Numbered from the stretch's first letter, positions 1 through 9,790 are shown. The stretch: DNA of 64,000 nucleotides from Saliniradius amylolyticus (GCF_003143555.1 NZ_CP029347.1:2232001-2296000), one strand, 5' to 3'. Notes: generated by a model from the letters alone, not told the origin. Translations and numbers: made by a program.

Positions 1-409
1 ACAACAGGGTGGCGAGAATCAGATAGAACTGACCCACCGCTGGTACGTTAATTCCGTTGACCGGATCGACGATCGACGCAAAACCCAGGCCGGTTTGCAT
101 AGCTAAGATTTGCCCGGCTAATACAAAGGTATTAAGCATCAGGGAAGACAAAAAACCGATGGCAATGCCGATCAGAAGTTGCTGAATGATCAGTAAGAAA
201 GAACCCACTGAGAGTAATTGGGTGATGGGAATCGGTTCCATCATGGGCATCACCAGCAGAGTGACAAACACCGCCAACATCACCCGCACTCTGGGGTTCA
301 CGTTACGGGCACTGAACCCCACCATTGCAGTGAACATGCCCACAACTCTCATAAAGGGTAGCGTCAGATCCACCAGGAATTGGGTAATGGTGGTGGCAAG
401 AATGTCCAT
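1..409 (-). CDS. fliR: Flagellar export gate protein FliR (partial, C-terminus off the window)
   Basis: Integral membrane subunit of the flagellar type III export gate, working with FliP and FliQ. The reading frame runs from ATG at 409 to the left edge, about 136 residues of a family usually near 260. It begins MDILATTITQF and is made of hydrophobic helices. The conserved FliR signature GLGFASIVDPVNG, followed by a GQFY motif, is present. It starts 2 bases after the fliQ stop, so it is the last visible gene of the fliK-R unit. Identification is firm; only the end is missing because of the window edge. Confidence 0.93.
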   Translation of the reverse strand, partial: MDILATTITQFLVDLTLPFMRVVGMFTAMVGFSARNVNPRVRVMLAVFVTLLVMPMMEPIPITQLLSVGSFLLIIQQLLIGIAIGFLSSLMLNTFVLAGQILAMQTGLGFASIVDPVNGINVPAVGQFYLILATLL

Positions 410-411
410 AA

Positions 412-681
412 CTAGCCAACCACTTCAGGGATCCGCTGCACCATATCGATAAAAAAGCTGGTCATTCTATCGGTCATCCAGTGACCACCCAGCATGATCG
501 CCAGCATGGTTACCAGCAAACGAGGCAAGAAGTTAATGGTCTGTTCGTTAATGGAGGTCGCGGCCTGAAACACCGACACAATCAGTCCCACGATCAGGCT
601 GGGCAGGATGATGGCCGTTACCATAATGATCACCATCTCCAGTGCATCCCTTAAGATCTCGACAAATAACTCGGGACTCAT
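412..681 (-). CDS. fliQ: Flagellar export gate protein FliQ
   Basis: Small membrane subunit of the flagellar type III export gate. The 89 residues match the family's usual length and form two hydrophobic hairpin helices (about residues 16-38 and 52-72) around the conserved segment [13 protein letters not shown]. It overlaps the end of fliP by four bases (ATGA), which suggests translational coupling in the order fliO-fliP-fliQ-fliR. Nothing is unusual. Confidence 0.96.
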   Translation of the reverse strand: MSPELFVEILRDALEMVIIMVTAIILPSLIVGLIVSVFQAATSINEQTINFLPRLLVTMLAIMLGGHWMTDRMTSFFIDMVQRIPEVVG

Positions 682-1436
682 ACACCCATCCCAAAGCTCG
701 TGGCCAGAGTGCCAAAAATCAGATTCCAGCCATCCACTAACACAAACAGCATTAGCTTAAAGGGCAAGGACACAATCATTGGTGAGAGCATCATCATACC
801 CATTGCCATCAGCACCGAGGCCACCACTAAGTCCAAAATCAAAAAGGGAATAAACAGCATAAACCCAATCTGGAACGCGGTTTTAAGCTCACTGGTCACA
901 AAGGCGGGTATCAAAACGGTCATGGGCACGTTACGAGGATCATCGATCTCCCCCTGCATATTGCCTATTTTTACAAAGGTTTCTAAGTCCTTAACCCGAG
1001 TCTGGGCCAGCATAAAGGCACGCATGGGCTCCTTGCCTCGCTCATACGCCTGCAAAAAGGTGATGTCTTCGTCCAGGTAGGGCTGCAGAGCCACCTCGTT
1101 CATCTTGTCAAACACCGGAGCCATGATAAACAGGCTCAGGAACAGGCTGACACCGATCAGGATCTGATTGGAGGGCGACTGCTGCAGGCCGATAGCCTGA
1201 CGCAATATTGCCAGCACAACGATAATGCGTGTGAAACTGGTCATCATCAACACAAAGGCAGGGATCAGACTGAGCGCGGTCATGATCGCCAGCGCCTGCA
1301 AGGTCATGGAGTAGTCTTGGGTGCCATCCGGATTGGTGGTCACTGTGACCGCCTTGATGCCCGAACTTTGTGCCCAAGCTAGCTCGGGCACCAGCCCAGC
1401 GGCTAAAACAACAGTCAGCAGGAGCCAGCGAATCAT
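678..1436 (-). CDS. fliP: Flagellar export gate protein FliP
   Basis: Core subunit of the flagellar export gate. The protein has 252 residues, typical for the family. It opens with a cleavable signal peptide ([14 protein letters not shown], probable cleavage after AWA), as known for FliP. Then come transmembrane helices, the conserved [16 protein letters not shown] segment, a periplasmic domain and C-terminal helices with the MMMLSP motif. It overlaps fliO and fliQ by four bases each, so the three are translationally coupled. Confidence 0.96.
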   Translation of the reverse strand: MIRWLLLTVVLAAGLVPELAWAQSSGIKAVTVTTNPDGTQDYSMTLQALAIMTALSLIPAFVLMMTSFTRIIVVLAILRQAIGLQQSPSNQILIGVSLFLSLFIMAPVFDKMNEVALQPYLDEDITFLQAYERGKEPMRAFMLAQTRVKDLETFVKIGNMQGEIDDPRNVPMTVLIPAFVTSELKTAFQIGFMLFIPFLILDLVVASVLMAMGMMMLSPMIVSLPFKLMLFVLVDGWNLIFGTLATSFGMGV

Positions 1437-1906
1437 TGTCCGGAGCCCTTGTTCTGCGCGGCCGAACCATTCATAAACTGCGCCAGTCGATCTTTAAACG
1501 GTACGGTAACCTCAGAGGACGAGGTATCGATATGCTCACTTAGAGTGGCCAGATGACTGATCTGGTTCGCCGTCACACCGAGTAAATGTTGTTCGCCGGC
1601 CACTTCGATCACACACACGCGCTCCCGGGTACCCATGGCGGCCGAGGCCACCACTTTAATCTGACGATTACCGGTATGGCTGACATTCATGCGCTTCAGC
1701 ACATAGGCTAAGGCATAAATAACACCAATGACCACGGCCAGTGATAAGCCAAGTGTAAGAAGGTCGGCAGAACTGCCGACCGTGCGAGGACTACTCTCAG
1801 ATTCCTGGCCTGCCACAGTCATTGGCAACCAGGCCAGACTGAGCACCGAGGAAATCAGAGGGGCTTTATTTAAGCTTCTTGATACGTTCGATTTGACTAA
1901 TAACAT
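1433..1906 (-). CDS. fliO: Flagellar biosynthesis protein FliO
   Basis: Assembly factor for the FliP ring. I use ATG at 1906 (157 residues; [12 protein letters not shown]...). It follows an AGG-type ribosome site, and it leaves a signal-like hydrophobic segment (about 24-34) before a second membrane helix ([21 protein letters not shown]). The C-terminal half is a cytoplasmic FliO/MopB domain with the segment [22 protein letters not shown]. The start lies inside fliN, giving a 41-base out-of-frame overlap. No later start keeps the N-terminal hydrophobic segment. FliO is poorly conserved; the call rests on domain shape and on its place between fliN and fliP. Confidence 0.88.
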   Translation of the reverse strand: MLLVKSNVSRSLNKAPLISSVLSLAWLPMTVAGQESESSPRTVGSSADLLTLGLSLAVVIGVIYALAYVLKRMNVSHTGNRQIKVVASAAMGTRERVCVIEVAGEQHLLGVTANQISHLATLSEHIDTSSSEVTVPFKDRLAQFMNGSAAQNKGSGQ

Positions 1907-2294
1907 CCGTAAGCCTAATACCAAATTTGTCGTTCACCACTACCACTTCGCCGTGAGCAATCAGGGTACCATTGACCAGAACGTCCAGTGGTTCGCCGGC
2001 GACACGATCCAGTTCGACCACCGAGCCCTGGTTGAGTTGCAACAGGTTACGGATGCTGATGCTGGTTCGCCCCACCTCCATGGAGATGGTAACAGGAATA
2101 TCCAGAATAGTGTCCAGCTTCTTTTTTTCTTCCTGAGAAATATCGGCAGGCTCTTCTTCTTGCAGCTCATCCAGTTCGGCGACCTGCACGTCGTCTTGCG
2201 ACTGCTCATCGCCGCCATCTTCGCCTTCTGACTCAGCCTGTTCGGCCATGGCCGCAGCCCAATCGTCCATTCCGTCATCATTTTCAGTGCTCAT
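1866..2294 (-). CDS. fliN: Flagellar motor switch protein FliN
   Basis: C-ring component that, with FliM and FliG, sets the direction of rotation and docks FliH/FliI. The 142 residues start with an acidic, low-complexity arm (about 1-60, rich in E, D and Q). A SpoA domain follows (about 62-140), with the motifs ILDIPVTISMEVGRT and GEPLDVLVNGTLIAHGEVVV. It ends in basic residues IERIKKLK. It lies 23 bases after fliM, and its 3' end is shared with the start of fliO. Confidence 0.96.
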   Translation of the reverse strand: MSTENDDGMDDWAAAMAEQAESEGEDGGDEQSQDDVQVAELDELQEEEPADISQEEKKKLDTILDIPVTISMEVGRTSISIRNLLQLNQGSVVELDRVAGEPLDVLVNGTLIAHGEVVVVNDKFGIRLTDVISQIERIKKLK

Positions 2295-2317
2295 AATGGC
2301 TACCTCTCTCTTTATCG

Positions 2318-3376
2318 TTACAGGTCATCTTCCAGCACCGCCAATTCGGCATCACTGTCCAGACGACGGCCACCTTTGGTCAATAGCTGTAATTCGGATT
2401 TCACCGAGGTCGGTCTTGGGATCTTCTCGGTCACTTTCAGGGCTAGGTTCTCTCTCGAGCGTCCCATCTTGGTTCGGAAGGTGGGCAGATCTTCAATGAA
2501 CATGGTCACATGCTCGGGCATTTCCACCGGAATAATATCCCCTTCCTTCATGTTCATAATATCCTGAAGCGAGAGCTCCAGCTCCAGCAAGGTTGCAGAA
2601 ACGCCGACTTCCACATCCATGATTTCGTCCCGCAGGGCCTTACTCCAGCGCAGGTCGGTATCTTCTTTATCACTTTGAACACCCGCGTCCAGCAACTCAC
2701 GAATGGGCTCCAGCATGGAGTAGGGTAACGCCACATGGAAGTCACCGCCGCCCCCATCCAACTCGATGTGAAAGGAACTAATGACGATAACTTCGGTGGG
2801 GCTGACAATATTCGCCATGGCTGGATTCACTTCCGAGTCTAAATACTCGAAAGAGACGTCCATCACCGGTGCCCAGGCTTCTTTGTAATCTTCGAAAATA
2901 AGTTTGAGCAGCATCTGGATAATCCGCCGCTCGGTGGGAGTAAATTCCCGTCCTTCGATCTTGGCATGGTAGCGACCATCACCACCGAAGAAGTTGTCCA
3001 CCAGAATGAAAACCAGACGTGCTTCCATGGTGATCAGGCCAGTACCTTTCAGCGGCCTGAAGCGCACCATATTCAAGCTAGTGGGTACAAACAGAGTATG
3101 GATGTACTCGCCGAACTTGATCATCTGGATGCCGTTGATAGACACCTCTGCACTGCGACGCATCATATTAAACAGGCTCACCCGCATATGACGGGCAAAG
3201 CGTTCGTTGACGATCTCCAGCGTTGGCATCCGTCCCCGGACAATACGATCCTGCGACGAGAAGTCATACTCCAGCGTTGCCCCCGAGGGCTCACTGGACT
3301 CAACGTCTTCTTCTTCGACATCATCGACCCCGTGTAACAGGGCATCGATTTCGTCTTGGGATAATAAGTCGCTCAC
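2318..3376 (-). CDS. fliM: Flagellar motor switch protein FliM
   Basis: C-ring protein that binds phosphorylated CheY and transmits the switching signal to FliG. The 352 residues begin with the conserved CheY-binding peptide MSDLLSQDEIDALLHGVD. Next comes a middle domain starting near residue 40 with the conserved DRIVRGRMPTLEIVNERFAR. A C-terminal SpoA domain like that of FliN occupies about 255-335. It starts 10 bases after fliL. The intact CheY-binding peptide implies that a chemotaxis system exists elsewhere in the genome. Confidence 0.97.
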   Translation of the reverse strand: MSDLLSQDEIDALLHGVDDVEEEDVESSEPSGATLEYDFSSQDRIVRGRMPTLEIVNERFARHMRVSLFNMMRRSAEVSINGIQMIKFGEYIHTLFVPTSLNMVRFRPLKGTGLITMEARLVFILVDNFFGGDGRYHAKIEGREFTPTERRIIQMLLKLIFEDYKEAWAPVMDVSFEYLDSEVNPAMANIVSPTEVIVISSFHIELDGGGGDFHVALPYSMLEPIRELLDAGVQSDKEDTDLRWSKALRDEIMDVEVGVSATLLELELSLQDIMNMKEGDIIPVEMPEHVTMFIEDLPTFRTKMGRSRENLALKVTEKIPRPTSVKSELQLLTKGGRRLDSDAELAVLEDDL

Positions 3377-3386
3377 AATACGTACC

Positions 3387-3911
3387 TTATTGCATCACAA
3401 ATCCGGTAAAGAGCACTTTCTCTACCACTTCCCGGCCCGACACGTCTTTCATGGCGGCGCGTACTTCGCGGGTCGACTGTTCTTTCAGCGCGACCTTGCC
3501 TGCTTCGGTCGCTAAATCTTCGGCGTTGGTGCTACTGAAGACTCTCAGCAAGGTCCCTTCTATCATGGGAATGTGCTTCTTGGCTTCTTCTTCATTGTCA
3601 TTGCCCCGAACCATCAACTGCACCTCAATTTGCACCAGACGATCACGGCCGATACCGGGCACATTAAAGACAAAGGGCCGGGGCATGGCAACGTAGCGCG
3701 CCGATCCCAGTTTTGCTTGTGGCGTACCATCATCGGCTTCAGCCGGTGCAGTAGCAGTATCCTGCTCAGGCATCGGGGTATCAGAGCCGCCCATAAACAT
3801 AAAATAGGCTCCGGCACCACCACCGAGCAACAGTACGGCGACAGCGATGATCACTATCAGTTTTTTCTTACTACCGCCTTCTTTTACTTCCAGTTCTTTA
3901 TCATCTGCCAT
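3387..3911 (-). CDS. fliL: Flagellar basal body-associated protein FliL
   Basis: Inner-membrane protein around the stator that supports torque generation. The 174 residues contain a short cytoplasmic basic N-terminus, one membrane helix (about 18-41, LIVIIAVAVLLLGGGAGAYF), a disordered acidic linker, and a periplasmic FliL domain with the segment VFNVPGIGRDRLVQIEVQLMV. It sits between fliK and fliM, its standard place in polar flagellar operons. Confidence 0.94.
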   Translation of the reverse strand: MADDKELEVKEGGSKKKLIVIIAVAVLLLGGGAGAYFMFMGGSDTPMPEQDTATAPAEADDGTPQAKLGSARYVAMPRPFVFNVPGIGRDRLVQIEVQLMVRGNDNEEEAKKHIPMIEGTLLRVFSSTNAEDLATEAGKVALKEQSTREVRAAMKDVSGREVVEKVLFTGFVMQ

Positions 3912-3979
3912 TGGCTTCTCTTCCCGCTGCGTTTATCGCTATTATCCTCAACACTGGGCTGCCTTGGCAATGGGCCAGA

Positions 3980-5983
3980 CTAAACAAAATAATCAATGCC
4001 ACCCAGACTGCCATTCACCACGCTCATCTCGACGCCAGTTTCACTGTCTTCACCCTGCTCGCCGTCGTGTCCCTCAGACGAACCGCCTGCCCCTTGTCCT
4101 TGGCTGCTCTGTTCCTGAGCCTGCTGCTGTTCCTGCTCTACAGAAGATTGTCCCAGTTCAATGCCCTTTTCTGATAATAGTTCTCTGAGCCTTGGCATCG
4201 CCTGGTCCAGCATCTCTTTGGCCTGCTGGTTTTGTACCGTCATATTCACGCTGGCCTGCTCGCCGTTCATCTGCACACGAATCTGCATGGAACCCAAATC
4301 CGGTGGATCCAGACGAATATCCGCCGACATATTACCCTGATCCACCAGCATCCTTACTCGATCCGCCAGCTGTTGAGCTGCCTCGGACTTGGCTATGTTA
4401 ATGGCCCGCTCCATCTGCCCGGCAGGGCTTGAAGTTGGCTGAGCGGCCTTGCTCCCCGACGTGGCCTCAACGTGACCGACGCCAGCTCGTTCGGCCGCCA
4501 TGGGTGAGTTCATGAGTTCCGCGGGCGGTGACGTCTGAGCCTGCGCACGACTCTGGGAATCAGTCAGGCTGGTAAGACGTTGTATGGCATCCTGCAACGT
4601 CGCGGTTTGCTTATCGCTGCTTTCGCCTTCAGAAGAAAGGGCCTGTGCCACCAGAGCTTTTAAGTCCAGTCCAGGTTCGCGACCTTGTTTTAGCTGGGCC
4701 TTCATTTCTTCCACACCGGCCTTAAGACTACTGATAAAGCTGCTTTTCTCCGACTCATCAGCGCCTTGCAGAGCCTGACTGGCCTGACTCAGTGCCTGGT
4801 CCAGTTTGGTATCAGAGAGCCGTGCCAAAGCCTTAAGCGTTCTCTCCATATCCGGCTCAGCATTGCTGGCAGTTGAGTTGTTGCCAGAGTCTGACGCTCC
4901 GGCGGATGACACGTCTGCCGTCCCCTTACCCTGAATCTTAAGGAGCTTATCGCGTATCAGTTGCAGCACCTCGTCAGACTCGGTTTCGGTAGTCAGTCCA
5001 GTACTTTCCTGAGCCATTAACTGCTGACGCAGCAGAGTCAATTCCTGCACGCCGACCTTAACCTCCTGACCGGGTCCTTCTCCGTCAGCCTCTTTATTGA
5101 ATTGGTTTATGGCCTGCAATAACTTCTGGGTCTGGCCGTTCAGCCACTTAGGATCTAAGGGCATATCCTCTGGGTTATCCTGATTCGCAGCCTCACCTTT
5201 GTCCGCCGACTGTTGTTGCAAAAAGCGCGTTAATTTATCAAGAAAATGGACAAGCTCTTTAGGCTCGCCACTATTATCAGTCGCTTGCAGCTCAGCCATT
5301 ATGGCCTCAAGCTGCTGGCGCTGTTCACCATCCAGCTCCTGTAGCACTCTATCGGCATCGAAGCCCAGCTGTTCCAGCCATTTCGCCATCGACGGAGCAT
5401 TGTCATCCGGGTCAGAGGTCACCTCTTCCGACACATCCTCAGACTGCTTTTGCTTATCGACACTCCCCTGCTGACTGATATGCTGGTCGGCCAGCTCATG
5501 AATCAAATCCAGCCAGTGTTGGTTCTCCGGCGACTCCCCCTCTTCGACATGATCTTTTTGCTCTGCCTGAATGGGTTTTGCCGGTGACTGGGCAGACTGC
5601 GAGGACGCCGCTGTCTTATCGGACTCCGCTTGTGCCTTTTTATGTTGATCTGGATGCTGAGTTGCTTCAGGGTGCTCTCTTGTCTTGCCTTTTACGCCCT
5701 GACTAGCCGCCTCACCTTTCTTTGCAGACCGCTCGGAATCATGCTTTGGCTTGTCAGAAATCCGGTTGTCCTTATCGGTGGACACCGCCGCCCGCTCAGA
5801 CACTTCAGTGCGGCTTGCCGATTCTGTTTGTTTTGCTGATTTCGACTCATTGGCGGCTTGTTGCCGAGTAAAGTGCTCAGAAAAAGCGCCATTCGACTCT
5901 GAAGCCGTCTGTGGCGACCGGGATTCGCTGCCTTTTACTTTAGGGGCGGCAATCGCTGGGTTGGGGGTGGCAACTTGTTGCAT
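3980..5983 (-). CDS. fliK: Flagellar hook-length control protein FliK
   Basis: Secreted ruler that measures the hook and switches export specificity. The 667 residues are long for FliK (the Salmonella protein is about 405). About 530 N-terminal residues are low-complexity and hydrophilic, rich in Q, E, S, D and K, as expected of a ruler. The recognisable part is the C-terminal Flg_hook domain (about 535-620), with DIRLDPPDLGSMQIRVQM and a Q-rich tail after it. A -24/-12 element lies about 100 bases upstream. Sequence divergence of the N-terminal part makes position and C-terminal domain the main evidence. Confidence 0.93.
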   Translation of the reverse strand: MQQVATPNPAIAAPKVKGSESRSPQTASESNGAFSEHFTRQQAANESKSAKQTESASRTEVSERAAVSTDKDNRISDKPKHDSERSAKKGEAASQGVKGKTREHPEATQHPDQHKKAQAESDKTAASSQSAQSPAKPIQAEQKDHVEEGESPENQHWLDLIHELADQHISQQGSVDKQKQSEDVSEEVTSDPDDNAPSMAKWLEQLGFDADRVLQELDGEQRQQLEAIMAELQATDNSGEPKELVHFLDKLTRFLQQQSADKGEAANQDNPEDMPLDPKWLNGQTQKLLQAINQFNKEADGEGPGQEVKVGVQELTLLRQQLMAQESTGLTTETESDEVLQLIRDKLLKIQGKGTADVSSAGASDSGNNSTASNAEPDMERTLKALARLSDTKLDQALSQASQALQGADESEKSSFISSLKAGVEEMKAQLKQGREPGLDLKALVAQALSSEGESSDKQTATLQDAIQRLTSLTDSQSRAQAQTSPPAELMNSPMAAERAGVGHVEATSGSKAAQPTSSPAGQMERAINIAKSEAAQQLADRVRMLVDQGNMSADIRLDPPDLGSMQIRVQMNGEQASVNMTVQNQQAKEMLDQAMPRLRELLSEKGIELGQSSVEQEQQQAQEQSSQGQGAGGSSEGHDGEQGEDSETGVEMSVVNGSLGGIDYFV

Positions 5984-6030
5984 AGTTTTCGATTTCCCAC
6001 TTTATTCAAAGGGCCTGATGGCAAATGAAG

Positions 6031-6044
6031 CGCCTTATGAGGCG
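6031..6044. other. Short hairpin in the fliK leader
   Basis: CGCCT-TATG-AGGCG inverted repeat between the predicted fliK transcription start and its ATG. It has no T-run, so it is not an intrinsic terminator. The role, if any, is unknown. Confidence 0.35.
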
Positions 6045-6081
6045 ACGTCTTACCGACACTGAATCTGTGAACAAAATAAAA

Positions 6082-6096
6082 GCAATTATCGGGCCA
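6082..6096 (-). promoter_or_regulatory. Sigma-54 (-24/-12) promoter of fliKLMNOPQR
   Basis: On the minus strand the sequence reads TGGCCC-GATAA-TTGC. The invariant GG and GC are at correct spacing, with one mismatch from TGGCAC. It is placed between the fliJ stop and the fliK ATG. In vibrios fliK heads a separate sigma-54 operon, so the position fits. Confidence 0.7.
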
Positions 6097-6135
6097 GCTA
6101 TTAACCTGGAGCGGTTCGCAACCACTTTATAATGT

Positions 6136-6588
6136 TCAGGAGCTGAAACTTTGCCGTTGTCTTAGAAAGCGCTGAATAGCAAATTCATCCAGCACCTGTT
6201 GTTCCTGACGGGCTTCCCGCTCTGCCTGCTCCTGGTATTTTTTCTCCAACAGCAATTCCACCGCTTTGCGCTTTTGCTGCTGCTTGAGCCATTGCTGCTT
6301 GCGCTGATCCGCGGCCGACTGGGACTGGGCCACGAGACGACTTTGTTGCAAGCACGCCATATCCAGTTTATCGATAAAGGCCTGGTGCTGACCAAAGGTG
6401 GAGGCGCCCACGCCGGATGACGCTCGTTGATGAACCTCTCGCAGATAATCCAGTCGGTAACTGTTCAAACCGGTCAGCTTTTGTTTCTGGGCGGAGACAT
6501 TCTGCTGAGCGTGCTGATACTCGCGCGCCAGTCGATCCTCCTGTTCCTGTTCTCGTTCAGCCACCATTTGTAACTGCTTAATCGACAT
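6136..6588 (-). CDS. fliJ: Flagellar export chaperone FliJ
   Basis: Cytoplasmic coiled-coil protein that links the FliI ATPase ring to the export gate. The 150 residues are nearly all predicted helix, with heptad-like patterns and many Q, R and E residues (for example EREQEQEDRLAREYQHAQQN near the N-terminus). Length matches the family. It follows fliI by 12 bases and closes the fliE-J unit. Sequence conservation of FliJ is low, so gene order carries much of the call. Confidence 0.92.
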   Translation of the reverse strand: MSIKQLQMVAEREQEQEDRLAREYQHAQQNVSAQKQKLTGLNSYRLDYLREVHQRASSGVGASTFGQHQAFIDKLDMACLQQSRLVAQSQSAADQRKQQWLKQQQKRKAVELLLEKKYQEQAEREARQEQQVLDEFAIQRFLRQRQSFSS

Positions 6589-6600
6589 AACGCGCTCCGG

Positions 6601-7938
6601 TTACCCTTGCCCAAGTCCCTGTCCGAGCTGCAACAAATGCTCCAGACTCTCATCATAGGGGATGACCTGCTTCATCTTCTGTTGCAGGAACTCGTTAATT
6701 ACAGGCTCGGCCTGAATCGCCAGGTCGATCCGGGGATCACTGCCTTTGTTATAAGCGCCAATGCTGATCAGATCTCGGTTTTGCTGGTAAGTGGAATAGA
6801 CCTGTTTCACCCGGCGTGCCACATCCATATGCTCTTCGCTGACCACCATAGGCATAACACGACTGATAGATGCCTCTACATCAATAGCGGGATAATGACC
6901 ACTGTCGGCCAATCGACGAGTAAGCACAATATGCCCATCCAGTATCGCCCGAGCCGAATCGGCAATGGGATCCTGAAGGTCATCGCCTTCCGTCAATACC
7001 GTATAAAAGGCGGTAATCGAACCTTGCCCGTCGCCGCCATTACCCGCCCGCTCTACCAGTGCAGGCAAACGAGCAAACACGGAAGGTGGATAGCCCTTGG
7101 TAGCGGGTGGCTCGCCTACCGCAAGCGCAATTTCACGTTGGGCCATCGCATAACGGGTCAGTGAGTCCACCAGCAGCAAAACATCCAGGCCCTGATCACG
7201 AAAGTATTCAGCAATGGTTACCGCCGTTTCACAACCTTTGAGCCGCATCAGTGGTGAGGTATCCGCAGGCGAAGCCACCACAACTGACTTTTGCCGTTCT
7301 TCTTCGCCTAGAATATCCTGAATAAATTCTTTGACCTCTCGGCCCCGTTCTCCCACCAGGCCCACCACTACCACATCGGCAGTGGTGCCTCGGGTCATCA
7401 TCCCCAGCAGTACCGATTTACCCACACCGGAGCCTGCAAACAGGCCCATACGCTGGCCCTGGCCGACGGTAATCAGCGAGTTAATTGCGCGCACTCCGAC
7501 ATCCTGAGGCCGCTCAATGGGCCGACGATGCAGCGGATTCATGGCCGGCCGGGTGAGCGGCATGCGTTGATTGGTCTCTACCGGTCCCTGTCCATCCAAT
7601 GGCTGGCCGTTACCATCCACAACCCGCCCCAATAACTCCATGCCCACCGGAATGCCTTGCTCTCGCAATAAAGGTTGTACCCGTGAGCCGGGCACAATGC
7701 CGCGCACTGTTTCAGTAGGCATTAAATAAGTGATGGTATCGGCAAAGCCGACCACCTCAGCCTCGATTTCACCGTCGATAGTCTGCACTACGCACTGGCT
7801 GCCTACGGGGAGCTGACAACCCACCGCTTCTAACGTCAGACCAATACCACGCACCAACTTCCCCGCAGCTGTGGTATGCGGCTGTGGAAGCTTGTCGCGT
7901 TTTTGACGGAGTCGTTGCTTAAGATCATCCAGCGCCAT
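6601..7938 (-). CDS. fliI: Flagellum-specific ATPase FliI
   Basis: Hexameric ATPase that energises unfolding and docking of export substrates. The 445 residues carry a beta-barrel N-terminal domain, then the catalytic domain with Walker A GSGVGKS (169-175), Walker B in [18 protein letters not shown], and the family motif [19 protein letters not shown]. The start ATG overlaps the fliH stop by one base (TAATG), so the two are probably coupled. Confidence 0.98.
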   Translation of the reverse strand: MALDDLKQRLRQKRDKLPQPHTTAAGKLVRGIGLTLEAVGCQLPVGSQCVVQTIDGEIEAEVVGFADTITYLMPTETVRGIVPGSRVQPLLREQGIPVGMELLGRVVDGNGQPLDGQGPVETNQRMPLTRPAMNPLHRRPIERPQDVGVRAINSLITVGQGQRMGLFAGSGVGKSVLLGMMTRGTTADVVVVGLVGERGREVKEFIQDILGEEERQKSVVVASPADTSPLMRLKGCETAVTIAEYFRDQGLDVLLLVDSLTRYAMAQREIALAVGEPPATKGYPPSVFARLPALVERAGNGGDGQGSITAFYTVLTEGDDLQDPIADSARAILDGHIVLTRRLADSGHYPAIDVEASISRVMPMVVSEEHMDVARRVKQVYSTYQQNRDLISIGAYNKGSDPRIDLAIQAEPVINEFLQQKMKQVIPYDESLEHLLQLGQGLGQG

Positions 7939-8735
7939 TACAGAGTGTCCTCGTCGGGCACGTCAGGTAGGGCATTATCCAGTAAGAAGCGATCCAGAAC
8001 CTGCCTGACTCGCCGCTCTATGGTGACATCCACCGCGTTGGTGTCGGTGACAATATCGCAGCCGCCGGGGGAAATATCAGGGGTTTCCACCAGTTGCCAG
8101 CGGTTCTCTTTCAATTGTTCCGAATCAAAATGCTGCTGAATTAACACCGCATCATCGGGGTGCAGCCGGATCTGATATTGTTTCTCGCCAATGGGCAGAG
8201 CTTTTAAGCCATCGCTCAGAGCCTGGCGAATAATGTCGTGATTGACTTTTAACTCGGTGCGGATCACCGAACGAGCCAGGGCCACGGCCAGTTGCACCAA
8301 TTCCTGCTCCAGTTCCTGGTCAACCTTAGCCACAGGCTCGGTAAGCTCATGGGTTAATGCCTGCCAGCGCTCCACCAGGGTATCGATTTGCTCTTTACCC
8401 GTATCATAGCCTTGCTGAAAGCCTTCCTCATGACCTTGTTTACGGCCTTCTTCCAGGCCTTTTTCCAGCCCTTCGGCGTGACCTTTTTCAACGCCTTCCT
8501 GTTTGCCCAGCTCGAGGCCTTCCTGGTAGGCGGATTCACGTATGGCTTCGATTTCTTCGGCCGTTGGCAGGGTGAGCTCTTCTTCCGGCTCCGGTGGTTC
8601 GTACTTCCAGTCGCTGCGTTTATTCAACGCATTGGTCTTATCCTCCGGTTCCTTGTGTTCATTTTCCACATAGGGCAGTTCCCAGCTTTTCGCCTCTTTT
8701 TCCTGCTCCGGGGTTAAGAAAGTGGGTTTGCTCAT
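7938..8735 (-). CDS. fliH: Flagellar assembly protein FliH
   Basis: Negative regulator and stator-like partner of FliI that tethers it to FliN at the C-ring. The 265 residues have an acidic disordered N-terminus, then an unbroken ladder of glycines every fourth residue from G73 to G113 (11 glycines, ten GxxxG units). A helical and a globular C-terminal FliH/YscL domain follow, with the segment [13 protein letters not shown]. The GxxxG ladder is a known FliH hallmark, but an uninterrupted run of this length is at the long end. Coupled to fliI by TAATG. Confidence 0.95.
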   Translation of the reverse strand: MSKPTFLTPEQEKEAKSWELPYVENEHKEPEDKTNALNKRSDWKYEPPEPEEELTLPTAEEIEAIRESAYQEGLELGKQEGVEKGHAEGLEKGLEEGRKQGHEEGFQQGYDTGKEQIDTLVERWQALTHELTEPVAKVDQELEQELVQLAVALARSVIRTELKVNHDIIRQALSDGLKALPIGEKQYQIRLHPDDAVLIQQHFDSEQLKENRWQLVETPDISPGGCDIVTDTNAVDVTIERRVRQVLDRFLLDNALPDVPDEDTL

Positions 8736-8744
8736 GCGTCAGCC

Positions 8745-9788
8745 TTATAAGAATTCATCACCGCCACCGCCGCCCAGCATGATTTCACCGGCATCCGCCA
8801 GACGACGCGCCACTCCAAGAATTTCTTTTTGTGCGGTTTCCACTTCGCTGACTCGCACGGGCCCCATGGCTTCGAGATCATCGAGCAGCATTTCGCTGGC
8901 TCGTTTGGACATATTCTTGGTCACTTTATCTTTAACCGCGTCGTCGGCACCTTTAAGGGCTTTGAGCAACGCATCTTGTTCAACCTCACGCAGCAAGGTC
9001 TGCATGGCCCGGTCGTCGACTTCCGCCAGGTTGTCGAATACAAACATCAGATCCTGGATCTGCTGGCTCATTTCCTCGTCTTGCTCGCGGATGGCATCCA
9101 TCAACTGACCTTCGATATTGGTATCCAGGTAGTTCATGATCTCGGCGGCCGATTTCAGGCCGCCCATTTTGGCTGCCTGTGTACCGGCCTGACCGGCAAA
9201 CTGTTTCTCCATAATCTCGTTCAACTCCTGCAAGGCCGCCGGTTGCACCTCTTCCAGGTTGGCGATACGCATCATCAGATCCAGACGTACTTTCTCCGGG
9301 AACTGAGCCATGATTTCGGCCGACTGCTCGGCTTCCAGGTAAGATAAAACAATAGTCTGAATCTGAGGGTGCTCGTTGCGAATAATGCTGGCCACCTGTT
9401 TAGAGTCCATCCATTTAAGTGAATCCAGACCTTTGGCACCGCCGCCCATCAGGATTTGATCGATAAGGTTGGCGGCCTTATCCTCACCCAACGCGGCCGT
9501 CAGGGCTTTCTTAACAAATTCCTGACTCTGGAAACCGATGGTGCTGTGGTTCTGGATCTCTTCGATGAAGTGTTTATGCACCGCGGTGATCTTATTCTGG
9601 GTCATATCATCCAGAGTGGCCATGGTAGAGCCCAGCTTCTGAACCTGCTTAGGCTCCAAATGCTTTAGGATCTGCGCGGCATCTTCTTCCTGCAGACTGA
9701 GCAACAGGATAGCCGCCTTTTCGACCCCTTCGAGCTTACCAACGTCGTACGTGGGCTCTTCTTTTTCTACCAGTTCTTCAGTTGCCAT
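8745..9788 (-). CDS. fliG: Flagellar motor switch protein FliG
   Basis: Rotor protein on the MS-ring that meets the stator. The 347 residues include the N-terminal FliF-binding domain (KAAILLLSLQEEDAAQILKHLEP), the middle domain with the conserved EHPQ motif (IIRNEHPQIQTIVLSYL), and the C-terminal torque domain with charged residues around LREVEQDALLKALKG. It ends in an unusual glycine run (MLGGGGGDEFL). It starts 2 bases after fliF, and fliH follows 9 bases after its stop. Confidence 0.97.
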   Translation of the reverse strand: MATEELVEKEEPTYDVGKLEGVEKAAILLLSLQEEDAAQILKHLEPKQVQKLGSTMATLDDMTQNKITAVHKHFIEEIQNHSTIGFQSQEFVKKALTAALGEDKAANLIDQILMGGGAKGLDSLKWMDSKQVASIIRNEHPQIQTIVLSYLEAEQSAEIMAQFPEKVRLDLMMRIANLEEVQPAALQELNEIMEKQFAGQAGTQAAKMGGLKSAAEIMNYLDTNIEGQLMDAIREQDEEMSQQIQDLMFVFDNLAEVDDRAMQTLLREVEQDALLKALKGADDAVKDKVTKNMSKRASEMLLDDLEAMGPVRVSEVETAQKEILGVARRLADAGEIMLGGGGGDEFL

Positions 9789-9790
9789 AA

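Noticed and set aside
700-1080. 126-residue plus-strand frame opposite fliP
   Set aside because: Antisense shadow of a highly conserved gene; composition is of a reverse-complement frame.
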